From the NCBI RefSeq assembly GCF_900323545.1, contig NZ_OOHN01000008.1, positions 267,941 through 331,940 on the forward strand: 64,000 nt of DNA, given 5' to 3'. This document shows, one piece after another, positions 45,247 to 55,058 of this stretch. Under the pieces are notes generated by a model that saw only the letters and a list, made by a program, of their open reading frames with translations, was not told the DNA's origin and did no database searches. This DNA is from Actinomyces sp. Marseille-P3109 (lineage in GTDB: Bacteria; Actinomycetota; Actinomycetes; Actinomycetales; Actinomycetaceae). Numbering within the stretch: position 1 is the first letter of the stretch; every line of letters begins with the position of its first letter. Position numbers and translations under genes: made by a program.

Positions 45247-47154
45247 ATGAGCAACGAAGCCTACGCCGGCACGATCCGCCTGACGGTTGCGCAGGCCACC
45301 ATCCGTTTCCTGTCCAACCAGTACTCCGAGCGCGACGGCGTCGAGCAGCGCCTCATCGCCGGAGCCTTCGGTATCTTCGGCCACGGCAACGTGGCCGGCA
45401 TCGGTCAGGCCCTCCTGCAGAACGAGATCGCCCGCGCCGACGGCGAGCAGGAGATGCCCTACATCATGCCCCGCAACGAGCAGGGGCAGGTGCACGCGGC
45501 CGCCGCCTTCGCCAAGACCACCAACCGCCTCCAGACCTACATGTGCACGGCCTCCATCGGCCCGGGCTCCCTCAACATGGTCACCGGTGCAGCCCTGGCC
45601 ACCACCAACCGCCTGCCGGTGCTGCTGTTCCCCTCCGACCAGTTCGCCACCCGCGTTCCCGACCCCGTGCTTCAGCAGCTGGAGGACCCCACCAGCCTGG
45701 ATGTCTCGGTCAATGACGCCTTCAGGCCCGTCTCGCGCTTCTTCGACCGCATCAACCGCCCCGAGCAGCTCATCCCCTCGCTCCTGAACGCCATGCGCGT
45801 GCTCACCGACCCCGCCGAGACCGGTGCGGTCACCATCGCCATGCCCCAGGACGTCCAGGCCGAGGCCTTCGACTGGCCCGTGGAGTTCTTCCGCAAGCGC
45901 GTGTGGCACGTGCGCCGCCCGGTGCCCGAGCCCGCCGCGCTGGAACGTGCCGTCGCGCTCATCAAGGCCGCCAAGCGGCCCCTCATCATCGCCGGCGGAG
46001 GCACCATCTACGCCGGTGCCAGTGAGGAGCTGCGTGCCCTGGCCACCGCCACCGGCATCCCGGTGGGCGACACCCAGGCCGGCAAGGGCGCCATCAACTT
46101 CGACCACCCCAGCGCCGTGGGCGGCGTGGGCTCCACCGGGTGCGACTCCGGCAACCACATCGCCGACAAGGCCGACCTCATCATCGGCGTGGGCACCCGC
46201 TACTCCGACTTCACCACCGCCTCCAAGACGCAGTTCAAGAACCCCGACGTGAAGTTCGTGAACATCAACGTCGCCCCCTTCGACGCCGCCAAGGAGAGCG
46301 CCGAGATGGTCGTGGCCGACGCCCGCGAGGCCCTGGCCGCCCTGACCGAGGCGCTCGCGGACTACCGCGTTGAGGCGGCCTACTCCGATGAGATCACCGC
46401 GGAGAAGGAGGCCTGGCTCAAGGCCACCGAGCGCTGCTACCACCTGGACCACGGGCCCCTGCCCGCCCAGACCGAGGTCTTCGGCGCGCTCAACGAGCTC
46501 ATGGGCGAGGAGGACGTGGTCATCAACGCCGCCGGCTCCATGCCCGGCGACCTCCAGGCCCTGTGGCAGGCCCGCAGCCCGCTGCAGTACCACGTGGAGT
46601 ACGCCTTCTCCTGCATGGGCTACGAGGTGCCCGCCGCGATGGGTGTCAAGCTCGCCCGGCCCGACGCCGAGGTGGTCTCCATCGTGGGTGACGGCACCTA
46701 CCAGATGCTTCCCATGGAGTTGGCCACCGTGGTCCAGGAGAACATCAAGGTCATCTACGTCCTGCTGCAGAACTACGGCTTCTGCTCCATCGGGGCCCTG
46801 TCGGAGTCCCGCGGCTCCCAGCGCTTCGGCACCAAGTACCGCCAGCGCGGCGAGGGCAGCCACCTGGCCGACGAGCAGGTCATCGACGGCGTCGACATCG
46901 CCGCCAACGCACGCTCCTGGGGGCTGGACGTCCTCGAGGTCCACACCATCGAGGAGTTCAAGGAGGCCTACCGCAAGGCCGAGGCCTCCGAGCGTCCCAC
47001 GATGATCCACATCGAGACCGACCTCTACGGCCCCAACCCGCCCGGGTCGAGCTGGTGGGACGTCCCGGTCTCGGGTGTCTCCGCCCTGGAGTCCACCCAG
47101 CGCGCCTATGAGGACTACCAGCGCGACCGCAAGCCCCAGCGTCACTACCTGTAA
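45247..47154 (+). CDS. iolD: 3D-(3,5/4)-trihydroxycyclohexane-1,2-dione hydrolase
   Basis: 635 residues, thiamine-diphosphate enzyme with PYR, central and PP domains. Opens the cyclohexane ring to 5-deoxyglucuronate. Motifs: VAQATIRFLSNQYSERDG near the start, IMPRNEQGQVHAAAAFA (the catalytic-Glu region), GPGSLNMVTGAALATTNRLP, and the TPP motif SIVGDGTYQMLPMEL...QNYGFCSIG near 480-520. Starts at ATG 45247 after AGAAGAGCAGAGAAG. Last gene of the iolC unit; a hairpin follows. Confidence 0.95.
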   Translation: MSNEAYAGTIRLTVAQATIRFLSNQYSERDGVEQRLIAGAFGIFGHGNVAGIGQALLQNEIARADGEQEMPYIMPRNEQGQVHAAAAFAKTTNRLQTYMCTASIGPGSLNMVTGAALATTNRLPVLLFPSDQFATRVPDPVLQQLEDPTSLDVSVNDAFRPVSRFFDRINRPEQLIPSLLNAMRVLTDPAETGAVTIAMPQDVQAEAFDWPVEFFRKRVWHVRRPVPEPAALERAVALIKAAKRPLIIAGGGTIYAGASEELRALATATGIPVGDTQAGKGAINFDHPSAVGGVGSTGCDSGNHIADKADLIIGVGTRYSDFTTASKTQFKNPDVKFVNINVAPFDAAKESAEMVVADAREALAALTEALADYRVEAAYSDEITAEKEAWLKATERCYHLDHGPLPAQTEVFGALNELMGEEDVVINAAGSMPGDLQALWQARSPLQYHVEYAFSCMGYEVPAAMGVKLARPDAEVVSIVGDGTYQMLPMELATVVQENIKVIYVLLQNYGFCSIGALSESRGSQRFGTKYRQRGEGSHLADEQVIDGVDIAANARSWGLDVLEVHTIEEFKEAYRKAEASERPTMIHIETDLYGPNPPGSSWWDVPVSGVSALESTQRAYEDYQRDRKPQRHYL

Positions 47155-47216
47155 GCCACTACCTGGAGGGATCGCAGGTAGGACGCGGAACGGCGCGCAG
47201 CTCCTGCGCCAACCGC

Positions 47217-47259
47217 GACGGCGGGGTCCACGGCGGTCAAGGCCGTGGATCCCGTCGTC
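47217..47259 (+). terminator. Hairpin downstream of iolD
   Basis: GACGGCGGGGTCCACGGC (47217-47234) can pair imperfectly with GCCGTGGATCCCGTCGTC (47242-47259), about 60 bases after the iolD stop. The rest of 47155-47530 holds operator g and no gene. Confidence 0.5.
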
Positions 47260-47360
47260 TGCCCTGGTCCGTGTACGTGGGCCTTTGGCGTGGGCACTCG
47301 CGGCGTCGTCGGGGACGCAGGGGAGACCCGGGAAGATCACGATGTGGTCAACGCCCCCAT

Positions 47361-47374
47361 TATGTTCTGACAAA
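47361..47374. promoter_or_regulatory. Inositol-regulon operator site g: TATGTTCTGACAAA
   Basis: Ten of 12 defined positions; the core GTTCTGACAAA is shared with site f. It is 157 bases upstream of iolA. Confidence 0.6.
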
Positions 47375-47530
47375 ATGACGTCATCCGCCGTCTAGGACGT
47401 TAGGCTGGGGGCACATGCAAGGCGCTGGGCGCCCGGCCGGTCCGCCTCTGAGACCTTGGTCGGGGTTGTGTCCGGTCGACCCCATAGGCGGGGACGGGCC
47501 CGCGAAACCGACAATCAGGAGTCGATAACG

Positions 47531-49024
<1,494 letters not shown>

Positions 49025-49049
49025 GCGCGGCCGCTCCGCCACCCACCGT

Positions 49050-49119
49050 CGCGGACGCACCATAGGCCTCAAAGACTGATCCTGCAGGATGAGTCCGCGA
49101 GCCCTACGGTGCGTCCGCG
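49050..49119 (+). terminator. Long-stem hairpin downstream of iolA
   Basis: CGCGGACGCACCATAGG (49050-49066) pairs with CCTACGGTGCGTCCGCG (49103-49119), one mismatch in 17, loop of 36 bases. Confidence 0.55.
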
Positions 49120-49147
49120 TGCTCGTGTTGGGGACTGCGATTCGTGC

Positions 49148-49235
49148 TGGGGACGTACTTTCATGCAGGACGGCGACAACCTGACCGCAGTCATCCTGGA
49201 CAAAACGCAGTCGTCATGCGAAAGGTACGTCCCCA
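49148..49235 (+). repeat. 88-bp intergenic repeat element, copy B
   Basis: Ends TGGGGACGTAC and GTACGTCCCCA are exact inverted repeats. The whole element, reverse-complemented, aligns without gaps with 31701-31788 at about three quarters of positions. It sits between iolA and the next isomerase gene; operator h lies just after it. Confidence 0.7.
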
Positions 49236-49323
49236 ATCGGAGTCGGCGCAGTGCGTCCTGGGGGCGGAAGGAGGGGGGCTCCGAGGCTCCGGCGAGTGGT
49301 GGGGTCGCCAAAGATCAGACGTC

Positions 49324-49337
49324 TTTGTTAGTACAAA
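49324..49337. promoter_or_regulatory. Inositol-regulon operator site h: TTTGTTAGTACAAA
   Basis: A perfect TTTGT-N4-ACAAA palindrome; the inner C/G pair is changed to T/T. It is 84 bases upstream of the isomerase gene at 49421. Confidence 0.58.
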
Positions 49338-49420
49338 GCCCTAGATTCTTGGTCGGCGGGAGAGTACAGTGGATGTCACATCCGAAACGATTCGGAGAAC
49401 GCCTCACGAAGGAGACAACG

Positions 49421-50350
49421 ATGTCCAAAGCCGTCAACACCAACGACCCCAAGTACTCCAAGCTCACCATCGGTGTCTGCCCCGACCAGTGGGGCGTCTG
49501 GTTCCCCGAGGACCCCAAGCAGATGGACCCCCGTCAGGCCTGGGAGGAGATGGCCGAGGCCGGCTTCGAGGTCATCGAGACCGGCCCCTTCGGCTACTTC
49601 CCGACCGACCCCAAGGAGCTCCAGAAGTGGTGTGACGAGTTCGGTATGAGGGTGGTCGCCGGTACCGGCTGGGGCATCCTGCACAAGCAGGAGGCCTGGG
49701 AGACCACGCTCAAGACCTTCCGCGCCATCGCCGAGACCCACGCCGCCGTCGGCGCCGAGTACATCGTCCACCTGCCCCCGCTCTATCGGGACGACAAGAC
49801 CTGGGAGTGGACCGACGACCGCGTCCTGTCCGACGACGCCTGGAAGCTCTACGTCGAGCATGCCAACGCCCTGGGGCAGATGCTCCTGGACGAGTACGGC
49901 CTCAAGATGGTCCTCCACCCCCACGGCGACTCCCACATCGAGACCCCCGAGGAGATCGCCCGCATCTTCGACGCCACCGACCCGACCTACGTCAACCTGT
50001 GTCTGGACTCCGGGCACGTCGTCTACGGCGGCGGCGACCCGGTCGAGCTGTGTCGGAAGTACCCCGAGCGCATCACCTACGTCCACATCAAGGCCTTCGA
50101 CGAGGACATCACCCGCGAGGCCCACGAGAAGGACTGGCCCTTCGGCGAGGCCGTCACCAAGGGCGCCTCGGTCTGCCCGCCCGCCGGCCTGCCCGAGATG
50201 CACGAGTTCGTCGACGCCCTGGCGGCCCTGGACAAGCCGATCTACGCGATCTGCGAGCAGGACTGCTACCCCTGCGACCCCTCCTTCCCCAAGCAGAATG
50301 CCATCAACATGCGCAAGTACTTGGCCGAGTGCGGCCTGGGACTGGCCTGA
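49421..50350 (+). CDS. Sugar phosphate isomerase/epimerase-like TIM-barrel protein
   Basis: 309 residues of the xylose-isomerase-like barrel. TIGVCPDQWGVWFPEDPKQ at the start and probable metal-site segments VLHPHGDSHIE, LCLDSGHVVYGGG, YVHIKAFDED and ICEQDCYPC. It resembles inosose isomerases/dehydratases and 2-keto-inositol isomerases, but not closely enough to name one. Start ATG 49421 behind GAAGGAGA. It is followed at 76 bases by an IolG-like dehydrogenase, so the pair probably oxidises and then isomerises a cyclitol. Confidence 0.82.
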   Translation: MSKAVNTNDPKYSKLTIGVCPDQWGVWFPEDPKQMDPRQAWEEMAEAGFEVIETGPFGYFPTDPKELQKWCDEFGMRVVAGTGWGILHKQEAWETTLKTFRAIAETHAAVGAEYIVHLPPLYRDDKTWEWTDDRVLSDDAWKLYVEHANALGQMLLDEYGLKMVLHPHGDSHIETPEEIARIFDATDPTYVNLCLDSGHVVYGGGDPVELCRKYPERITYVHIKAFDEDITREAHEKDWPFGEAVTKGASVCPPAGLPEMHEFVDALAALDKPIYAICEQDCYPCDPSFPKQNAINMRKYLAECGLGLA

Positions 50351-50426
50351 GACGCTTCAGTCGTCCGGTATGCCACTGATTCATCACTGACTCACCACTG
50401 ACACCACCTCAACGAGGAGACAGATC

Positions 50427-51437
50427 ATGACTGTACGCATCGGACTCATCGGCGCCGGCGGCATGGGTCGTGCCCACGTCGAGCGCATTGAGAACGAGCT
50501 GGCCGGCGGCAGGATCGTCGCCGTGGCCGACCTCAATCTCGAGGGCGCCAGGGCCGTGGCCGAGCCCCTGGGGGCCAAGGCCTACGGCAGCGGGGCTGAG
50601 CTCATCGCCGACCCCGACGTCGACGCCGTCCTCATCGCCACCTTCGGCAAGGTTCATGCCCCCGACGTCATCGCCGCCATCGAGGCCGGCAAGTACGTTC
50701 TATGTGAGAAGCCCCTGGCCACCACGTCCGAGGACTGCATCGCCATCATCGAGGCTGAGCAGAAGGCCGGCAAGAAGCTCGTCACCGTGGGCTTCATGCG
50801 CCGCTTCGACGCCGCCTACAACGAGATGAAGAAGGTCCTCGACGACGGCGAGAACGGCCAGGCCCTCCTGGTTCACAACCGTCACCGCAACCCCACCGTG
50901 CCGGAGTCCTACACCTCCCGCATGGCCATCGACGACACGGCGATCCACGAGATCGACACGATGCGCTGGCTCCTGGGTGAGGAGATCGTCAAGGTGCGCG
51001 TCGAGCGCCCCAAGTCGACCACTCACCGCTTCGACCACCTCATCGACCCGGTCGTCGTCGTGATGTACACCGAGTCCGGCGTGCGCATCGATGACGAGGT
51101 CAACGTCAACCTGCAGTACGCCTACTCCATCGAGTGCGAGCTCGTGCTCGAGACCGCCGCGGTGCGGCTGGGCGACCAGGAGCGGATCCACATCCGCGAT
51201 ATCCACGGCAACCGCAACGCCATGTGCCAGTCGCACATCGACCGTTTCGAGGACGCCTTCAACCGTGAGGTGCAGGAGTGGATCAATGCCGTGGCCCGCG
51301 ATGATCACACCGGCTCGACCTCCTGGGACGGCTACGCGGCCACCTCCGTGGTCGACGCGGCGGTCGCCTCGCTGGAGGACGAGTCCTCGCCGATGGTCGA
51401 CGTCAAGCTCATCGCCAAGCCCGCCTTCTACTCCTGA
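50427..51437 (+). CDS. Gfo/Idh/MocA-family inositol dehydrogenase (second IolG-like)
   Basis: 336 residues. VRIGLIGAGGMGRAHVERIE, then AVLIATFGKVHAPDVIAAIEAGKYVLCEKP with the EKP Lys at about 97; TVGFMRRFDAAYNEM and MAIDDTAIHEIDTMRWLLGE hold the Asp and His of the active site. Close in look to actinobacterial inositol 2-dehydrogenases (IolG/IdhA). ATG 50427 behind GAGGAGAC. It is co-transcribed with the preceding isomerase. Which of the IolG-like proteins is the main myo-inositol enzyme cannot be told. Confidence 0.86.
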   Translation: MTVRIGLIGAGGMGRAHVERIENELAGGRIVAVADLNLEGARAVAEPLGAKAYGSGAELIADPDVDAVLIATFGKVHAPDVIAAIEAGKYVLCEKPLATTSEDCIAIIEAEQKAGKKLVTVGFMRRFDAAYNEMKKVLDDGENGQALLVHNRHRNPTVPESYTSRMAIDDTAIHEIDTMRWLLGEEIVKVRVERPKSTTHRFDHLIDPVVVVMYTESGVRIDDEVNVNLQYAYSIECELVLETAAVRLGDQERIHIRDIHGNRNAMCQSHIDRFEDAFNREVQEWINAVARDDHTGSTSWDGYAATSVVDAAVASLEDESSPMVDVKLIAKPAFYS

Positions 51438-51561
51438 CAAGCCCCCGTCGTCGTCCTCTCCGATGTAGTCGGCTGCCGGTGCGTTCGCGATTGCTGCGTG
51501 TTCGCCAGTGCCCCAGTGGCCTCATCTGGTGGACGACGACGGGTTCCACCCGCCGCGTTCG

Positions 51562-51593
51562 TCCTGGGAGGTGTCCGTCCCCGCCTCCCAGGA
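51562..51593 (+). terminator. Hairpin downstream of the second IolG-like gene
   Basis: TCCTGGGAGG (51562-51571) pairs perfectly with CCTCCCAGGA (51584-51593) over a 12-base loop. Confidence 0.55.
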
Positions 51594-51681
51594 TGACGAC
51601 TTTTCGGCGGTAGGACGGCATGAGTCTGCGACGCCGTCGAAGGATTTAAAAATACTGGCCTCAACTACTTCCCACGACGCT

Positions 51682-51695
51682 ATTGTCATGACATT
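51682..51695. promoter_or_regulatory. Inositol-regulon operator site i: ATTGTCATGACATT
   Basis: Core TGTCATGACA is a perfect 10-bp palindrome; the outer bases are degenerate. It lies 45 bases before iolH, close to or over its promoter. Confidence 0.65.
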
Positions 51696-51739
51696 ATGGG
51701 GGTGTCGACACGGCTGTCGGCGCCCGAGAGGAGACCTCC

Positions 51740-52612
51740 TTGGTAGACATCGCCCTTGATCCGAACATGTACTACCGCACCATGCCCACGGTGCGTACGC
51801 TCTACAAGGCCGCAGAGCTGGGCTTCGAGTACGTTGAGCTCTCACCCAACGCGGACTTCCACTTCTGGCACCACCGCCCCGCCGCCGACGACGCTTTTGT
51901 CGCCGAGCTCAATAAGGCCCAGAAGGAGACGGGCGTCAAGGTGCGCACTCTCAATCCCGTCTTCAACTGGTCCTCGCCCGACGAGGAGGAACGGCGCGCC
52001 CAGGTGTCCAACTGGCGCCGTCTGCTCGAGCTCGCCGACCAGATCGACGTCCGGGAGATCACCTCGGAGTTCTCCGGGGACCGCAACCAGGCCCGCCGCA
52101 GCGAGGAACAGTGGTTCCGCTCCATCGAGGAGCTCATCCCCGACTTCGAGCGCTACGGCATCCGGCTCAACATGGAGGCCCACCCCTACGATTTCGTCGA
52201 GCTGCACGATCCGGCCCTGGGGCTGGTGCGCGCGGTCAACAAGGACTGGATCGGCTACGAGTTCTGCTGCCCGCACGCCTTCCACCTCTCCGACGGCGCC
52301 GGCGACGTCGAGCGTATGATCCGCACCGCCCACGAGGCCGGCAAGCTGCGCGAGGTCCACATCGCCGACGGCTTCAACCACCGTGCCAACGACGGCAACC
52401 GGTACATCGTCAACCCGCCCGGCGCCGACGTTACCGTCCACCAGCACAACGAGGTCGGCAACGGCGAGGTCGACTGGGACGCCGTCTTCTCCACGCTGCG
52501 TGACATCGGTTTCGACGGCGTGCTCTCCGTCTGCGTCTTCGGCTGGCACGAGCACGCCGACGACATCAATCGCCGAGTGCTGGCCCGGCTGACCGAGGAG
52601 CTGGGCGCCTGA
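51740..52612 (+). CDS. iolH: IolH-like TIM-barrel protein
   Basis: 290 residues, xylose-isomerase-like barrel. IALDPNMYYRTM, YVELSPNADFHFW, TSEFSGDRNQARRSEEQWFRS, LNMEAHPYDFVE and VHIADGFNHRANDGNRYIVN are the pattern of actinobacterial IolH. The exact reaction of IolH is not settled; an isomerase or dehydratase acting on keto-inositols is the usual view. It begins with a TTG codon at 51740 behind GAGAGGAGACC; no ATG or GTG in frame fits the family start. It has its own operator. Confidence 0.86.
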   Translation: MVDIALDPNMYYRTMPTVRTLYKAAELGFEYVELSPNADFHFWHHRPAADDAFVAELNKAQKETGVKVRTLNPVFNWSSPDEEERRAQVSNWRRLLELADQIDVREITSEFSGDRNQARRSEEQWFRSIEELIPDFERYGIRLNMEAHPYDFVELHDPALGLVRAVNKDWIGYEFCCPHAFHLSDGAGDVERMIRTAHEAGKLREVHIADGFNHRANDGNRYIVNPPGADVTVHQHNEVGNGEVDWDAVFSTLRDIGFDGVLSVCVFGWHEHADDINRRVLARLTEELGA

Positions 52613-52737
52613 GCCCTGGTGGGGTCGGTCGCCCTGTGAGCTGCGAGGCGACTGACTCGCGTCCCGTCCTCTGAGAGCCCTGAATCCGACACTTCCATTT
52701 ATTAATAGCGAAAAGTGGGACGAATCATCCAGCATAA

Positions 52738-52751
52738 TTTGTCCTGTCATT
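52738..52751. promoter_or_regulatory. Inositol-regulon operator site j: TTTGTCCTGTCATT
   Basis: A perfect left half (TTTGTC) with a degenerate right half. It is 57 bases upstream of the second inositol-type transporter, directly before its leader. Confidence 0.5.
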
Positions 52752-52807
52752 TGCTCGCTGAACGCGTTAGCGTTGGCGCCATCTCTTGAACCGACAAAGG
52801 AGTCACT

Positions 52808-54262
52808 GTGTCACACAGCCCAACTGCCGCCGCACAAGGCGGTGCTGTCAAGTTGCCCCCGCTCACGCCGGGTCCCTATCGCGCCCGTCTGACCGTCGTC
52901 GCCCTGATCGCTACGCTGGGCGGTTTGCTCTTCGGCTACGACACCAGCGTCATCAACGGTGCCCAGAGTTTTATGGTCCGGCCCGACCAGCTGGATCTCA
53001 CTGACTTCGGCCTTGGCATCGCGGTCAGCTCACTGCTGTTTGCCAGCGCAGTCGGTGCCCTGACCGGGGGACGGATCTCCGACAGGATCGGACGTAAGGC
53101 CACGATCACTGTCATGGCCTCCATGTTCATCGTGGGCGTGGTCATCGTCGTCGTTTCCGGCAATCTGCTCATGCTGGCGGTCGGTCGTATTGTCCTGGGG
53201 CTCGCCGTTGGCGCGGCCTCTGTTGTCGTACCGGTCTTCCTGGCCGAGCTCGCCCCCTATGAGATTCGTGGATCACTGGCTGGCCGCAACGAGATGATGA
53301 TCGTGACCGGCCAGCTCCTGGCCATCATCATGAACGCCATCATCGGCAATGTCTGGGGCCAGCAGTACCCCTGGGTGTGGCGTGTCATGTTTGCGTTGGC
53401 GGCTGTCCCCGCGATCCTTCTTCTGCTGGGGGTGACCCGACTGCCGGAGTCACCGCGGTGGCTGGCTGACAAGGGGCGCGAGGAGGAGGCCCTCAAGATC
53501 CTCGACAGCCTCAGGCCTGAGGGGCGGGCCAAGCCCGAGCTGGCAGAGATCGAGGCCATCAGCAAGGAGGAGGCCGGCCGGCAGAACATGTCGGTCTCGG
53601 AGATCTTCTCCAATAAGAATCTGGTGTGCATCGTCCTCGTCGGCTGTGGTATCGGCTTCTTCCAGCAGACCACGGGTATCAACTCCATCCTCTACTACGG
53701 TGAGAGGGTGCTGGAGGAGTCCGGGTTCAGCACGGGCGCGGCCCTGATTGCGAATATCGCCCCCGCCGCCATCTCGGTGCTCGCCGCAATCGTCGCCCTG
53801 CAGATGATGGACCGGTTCTCCCGCCGCAAGACCTTCCTGTGGGGCTACGGCCTGGTCGCGTTCACGCACGTGCTCATCGCCTCCGCAGCTGGCTTGCTGC
53901 CGGAGAGCGGCGCGAAGCCCTTTGTGCTGCTGGCACTCATCGTGTTCTTCGTCGGCTCAATGCAGCTGTGCCTTAACGTGGCCACTTGGGTGACGCTCTC
54001 GGAGATCTTCCCGCTTAAGATGCGCGCCTTCGGTATGGGGCTGTCGGTCTTCGTGCTGTGGATGACCAACTCCTTCCTGGGCCTGTTCTTCGCCAGCGTC
54101 ATCGCGAGCATCGGGCTGTCCATGTCCTTCGTCGTCTTTGCTGTTCTCAACGCCATCGCCTTCTTCTTCGTCTTCGCCTGCGTGCCCGAGACCAAGGGCC
54201 GTACTCTGGAGCAGCTGGAGACTGACGTCATGAGCGGCGAGATCTTCAAGCGCGGCAAGTAG
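52808..54262 (+). CDS. Sugar-porter-family MFS transporter (second IolT-like)
   Basis: 484 residues, 12 helices. LFGYDTSVINGAQSFM in helix 1, GRISDRIGRKATI after helix 2, FLAELAPYEIRGSLAGRNEMMIVTGQLLA, LPESPRWLADKGREEE and QQTTGINSILYYGERVLEE (helix 7) are the sugar-porter marks, and VPETKGRTLEQLE ends it. A probable proton symporter for inositol or another cyclitol. GTG 52808 after GACAAAGGAG. Unlike the 551-residue paralogue it has no long loop between helices 5 and 6. Confidence 0.88.
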   Translation: MSHSPTAAAQGGAVKLPPLTPGPYRARLTVVALIATLGGLLFGYDTSVINGAQSFMVRPDQLDLTDFGLGIAVSSLLFASAVGALTGGRISDRIGRKATITVMASMFIVGVVIVVVSGNLLMLAVGRIVLGLAVGAASVVVPVFLAELAPYEIRGSLAGRNEMMIVTGQLLAIIMNAIIGNVWGQQYPWVWRVMFALAAVPAILLLLGVTRLPESPRWLADKGREEEALKILDSLRPEGRAKPELAEIEAISKEEAGRQNMSVSEIFSNKNLVCIVLVGCGIGFFQQTTGINSILYYGERVLEESGFSTGAALIANIAPAAISVLAAIVALQMMDRFSRRKTFLWGYGLVAFTHVLIASAAGLLPESGAKPFVLLALIVFFVGSMQLCLNVATWVTLSEIFPLKMRAFGMGLSVFVLWMTNSFLGLFFASVIASIGLSMSFVVFAVLNAIAFFFVFACVPETKGRTLEQLETDVMSGEIFKRGK

Positions 54263-54351
54263 CTCGGAGCCGCTATCGCCTCGACCTGGGGTGCGTGGTG
54301 TTTCTCGGACTGGGGGAGTTCTTCTTCCTGTGAGCCGGTAGGATGGAGGCC

Positions 54352-54969
54352 GTGCCAGCAGCGACGTACTCGGAGGAGCTGTTAGGCCCAAGTCGTGCGT
54401 GAGATCACCTGTGAAGGAACGATCGTGACCGAGCGCTACGAGCTGATCAACCGCCAAGAAGGCCGTTATCCCATCTCCTCGATGTGCCGTTGGTCAGGAG
54501 TGTCGAAGTCCGGTTACTAGTCCTGGCGCGACCGGCCTCAGTCGCAGACGGCCATCAGGAGGGAGGAGCTGAGGGTGATGATCAAGAATATTATTGAGGA
54601 CTCCGACGGCACCTATGGATGCCGCAGAATCCAATCGCTCCTGGGTAGGAAGGCGGTGCGAGCTGACTGACAGGGCGGCCATCCGCTCCGTCATGCCTGC
54701 CCTGGGTATTCAAGCCGCCCAGCCGCGGCCGAAGGTGACCACCGCCGCCCCGGTCGAGGACCTCGACCGGGGCCCGGACCTCGTCAATCGGGACTCCCGT
54801 CGCCGAGGCGCCGGGGCGTAAGTGGTGTAGGGACATCACCTATATCAGTGCGTGGGCCGGGGTTATCCATCTTGCGATCGTTCTGGACTCCTGCACTAAG
54901 AAGGTTGTGGGTCATGCGATGGCCTGTCATGTGCGTACATCGTTAGTGTTCGAGGCTGTTGACATGACC
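54352..54969 (+). pseudogene. Decayed IS3-family insertion sequence (orfA/orfB remnants)
   Basis: Fragments of an IS3 transposase in three frames. VPAATYSEEL at 54352 looks like an OrfA start that soon stops; from 54425 OrfB reads TERYELINRQEGRYPISSMC...SGVSKSGY, then an in-frame TAG at the GYY-SW position, then REELRVMIKNIIEDSDGTYGCRRIQSLL; a frameshift leads to RAAIRSVMPALGIQAAQPRP, and a second to PGRKWCRDITYISAWAGVIHLAIVLDS with two catalytic Asp segments. It ends near AVDMT, so the region with the catalytic Glu is gone. No clear terminal repeats remain. Inactive. Confidence 0.82.
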
Positions 54970-55058
54970 GCCACGCCCACATGCCACACTCAGCCCCACA
55001 ACACCGGCAACGACGCCGCCCCGCCCACTCAACTACCCCATAGGATCGAGGCTGGTCT

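Larger units (their letters stand above)
51438..51739. other. Intergenic region with terminator and operator, no gene
   Basis: 302 bases. It contains the hairpin at 51562-51593, operator i at 51682-51695 and an AT-rich stretch (51640-51700) that should be the iolH promoter. No coding or RNA feature seen. Confidence 0.5.

Noticed and set aside
44944..47373. An 809-codon frame antisense to iolB/iolD, and similar long antisense frames at 22773-24788, 28826-30064 and 47381-49072
   Set aside because: All are mirror images of well-supported genes, with Gly/Val/Asp/His-rich sequence and no domains.
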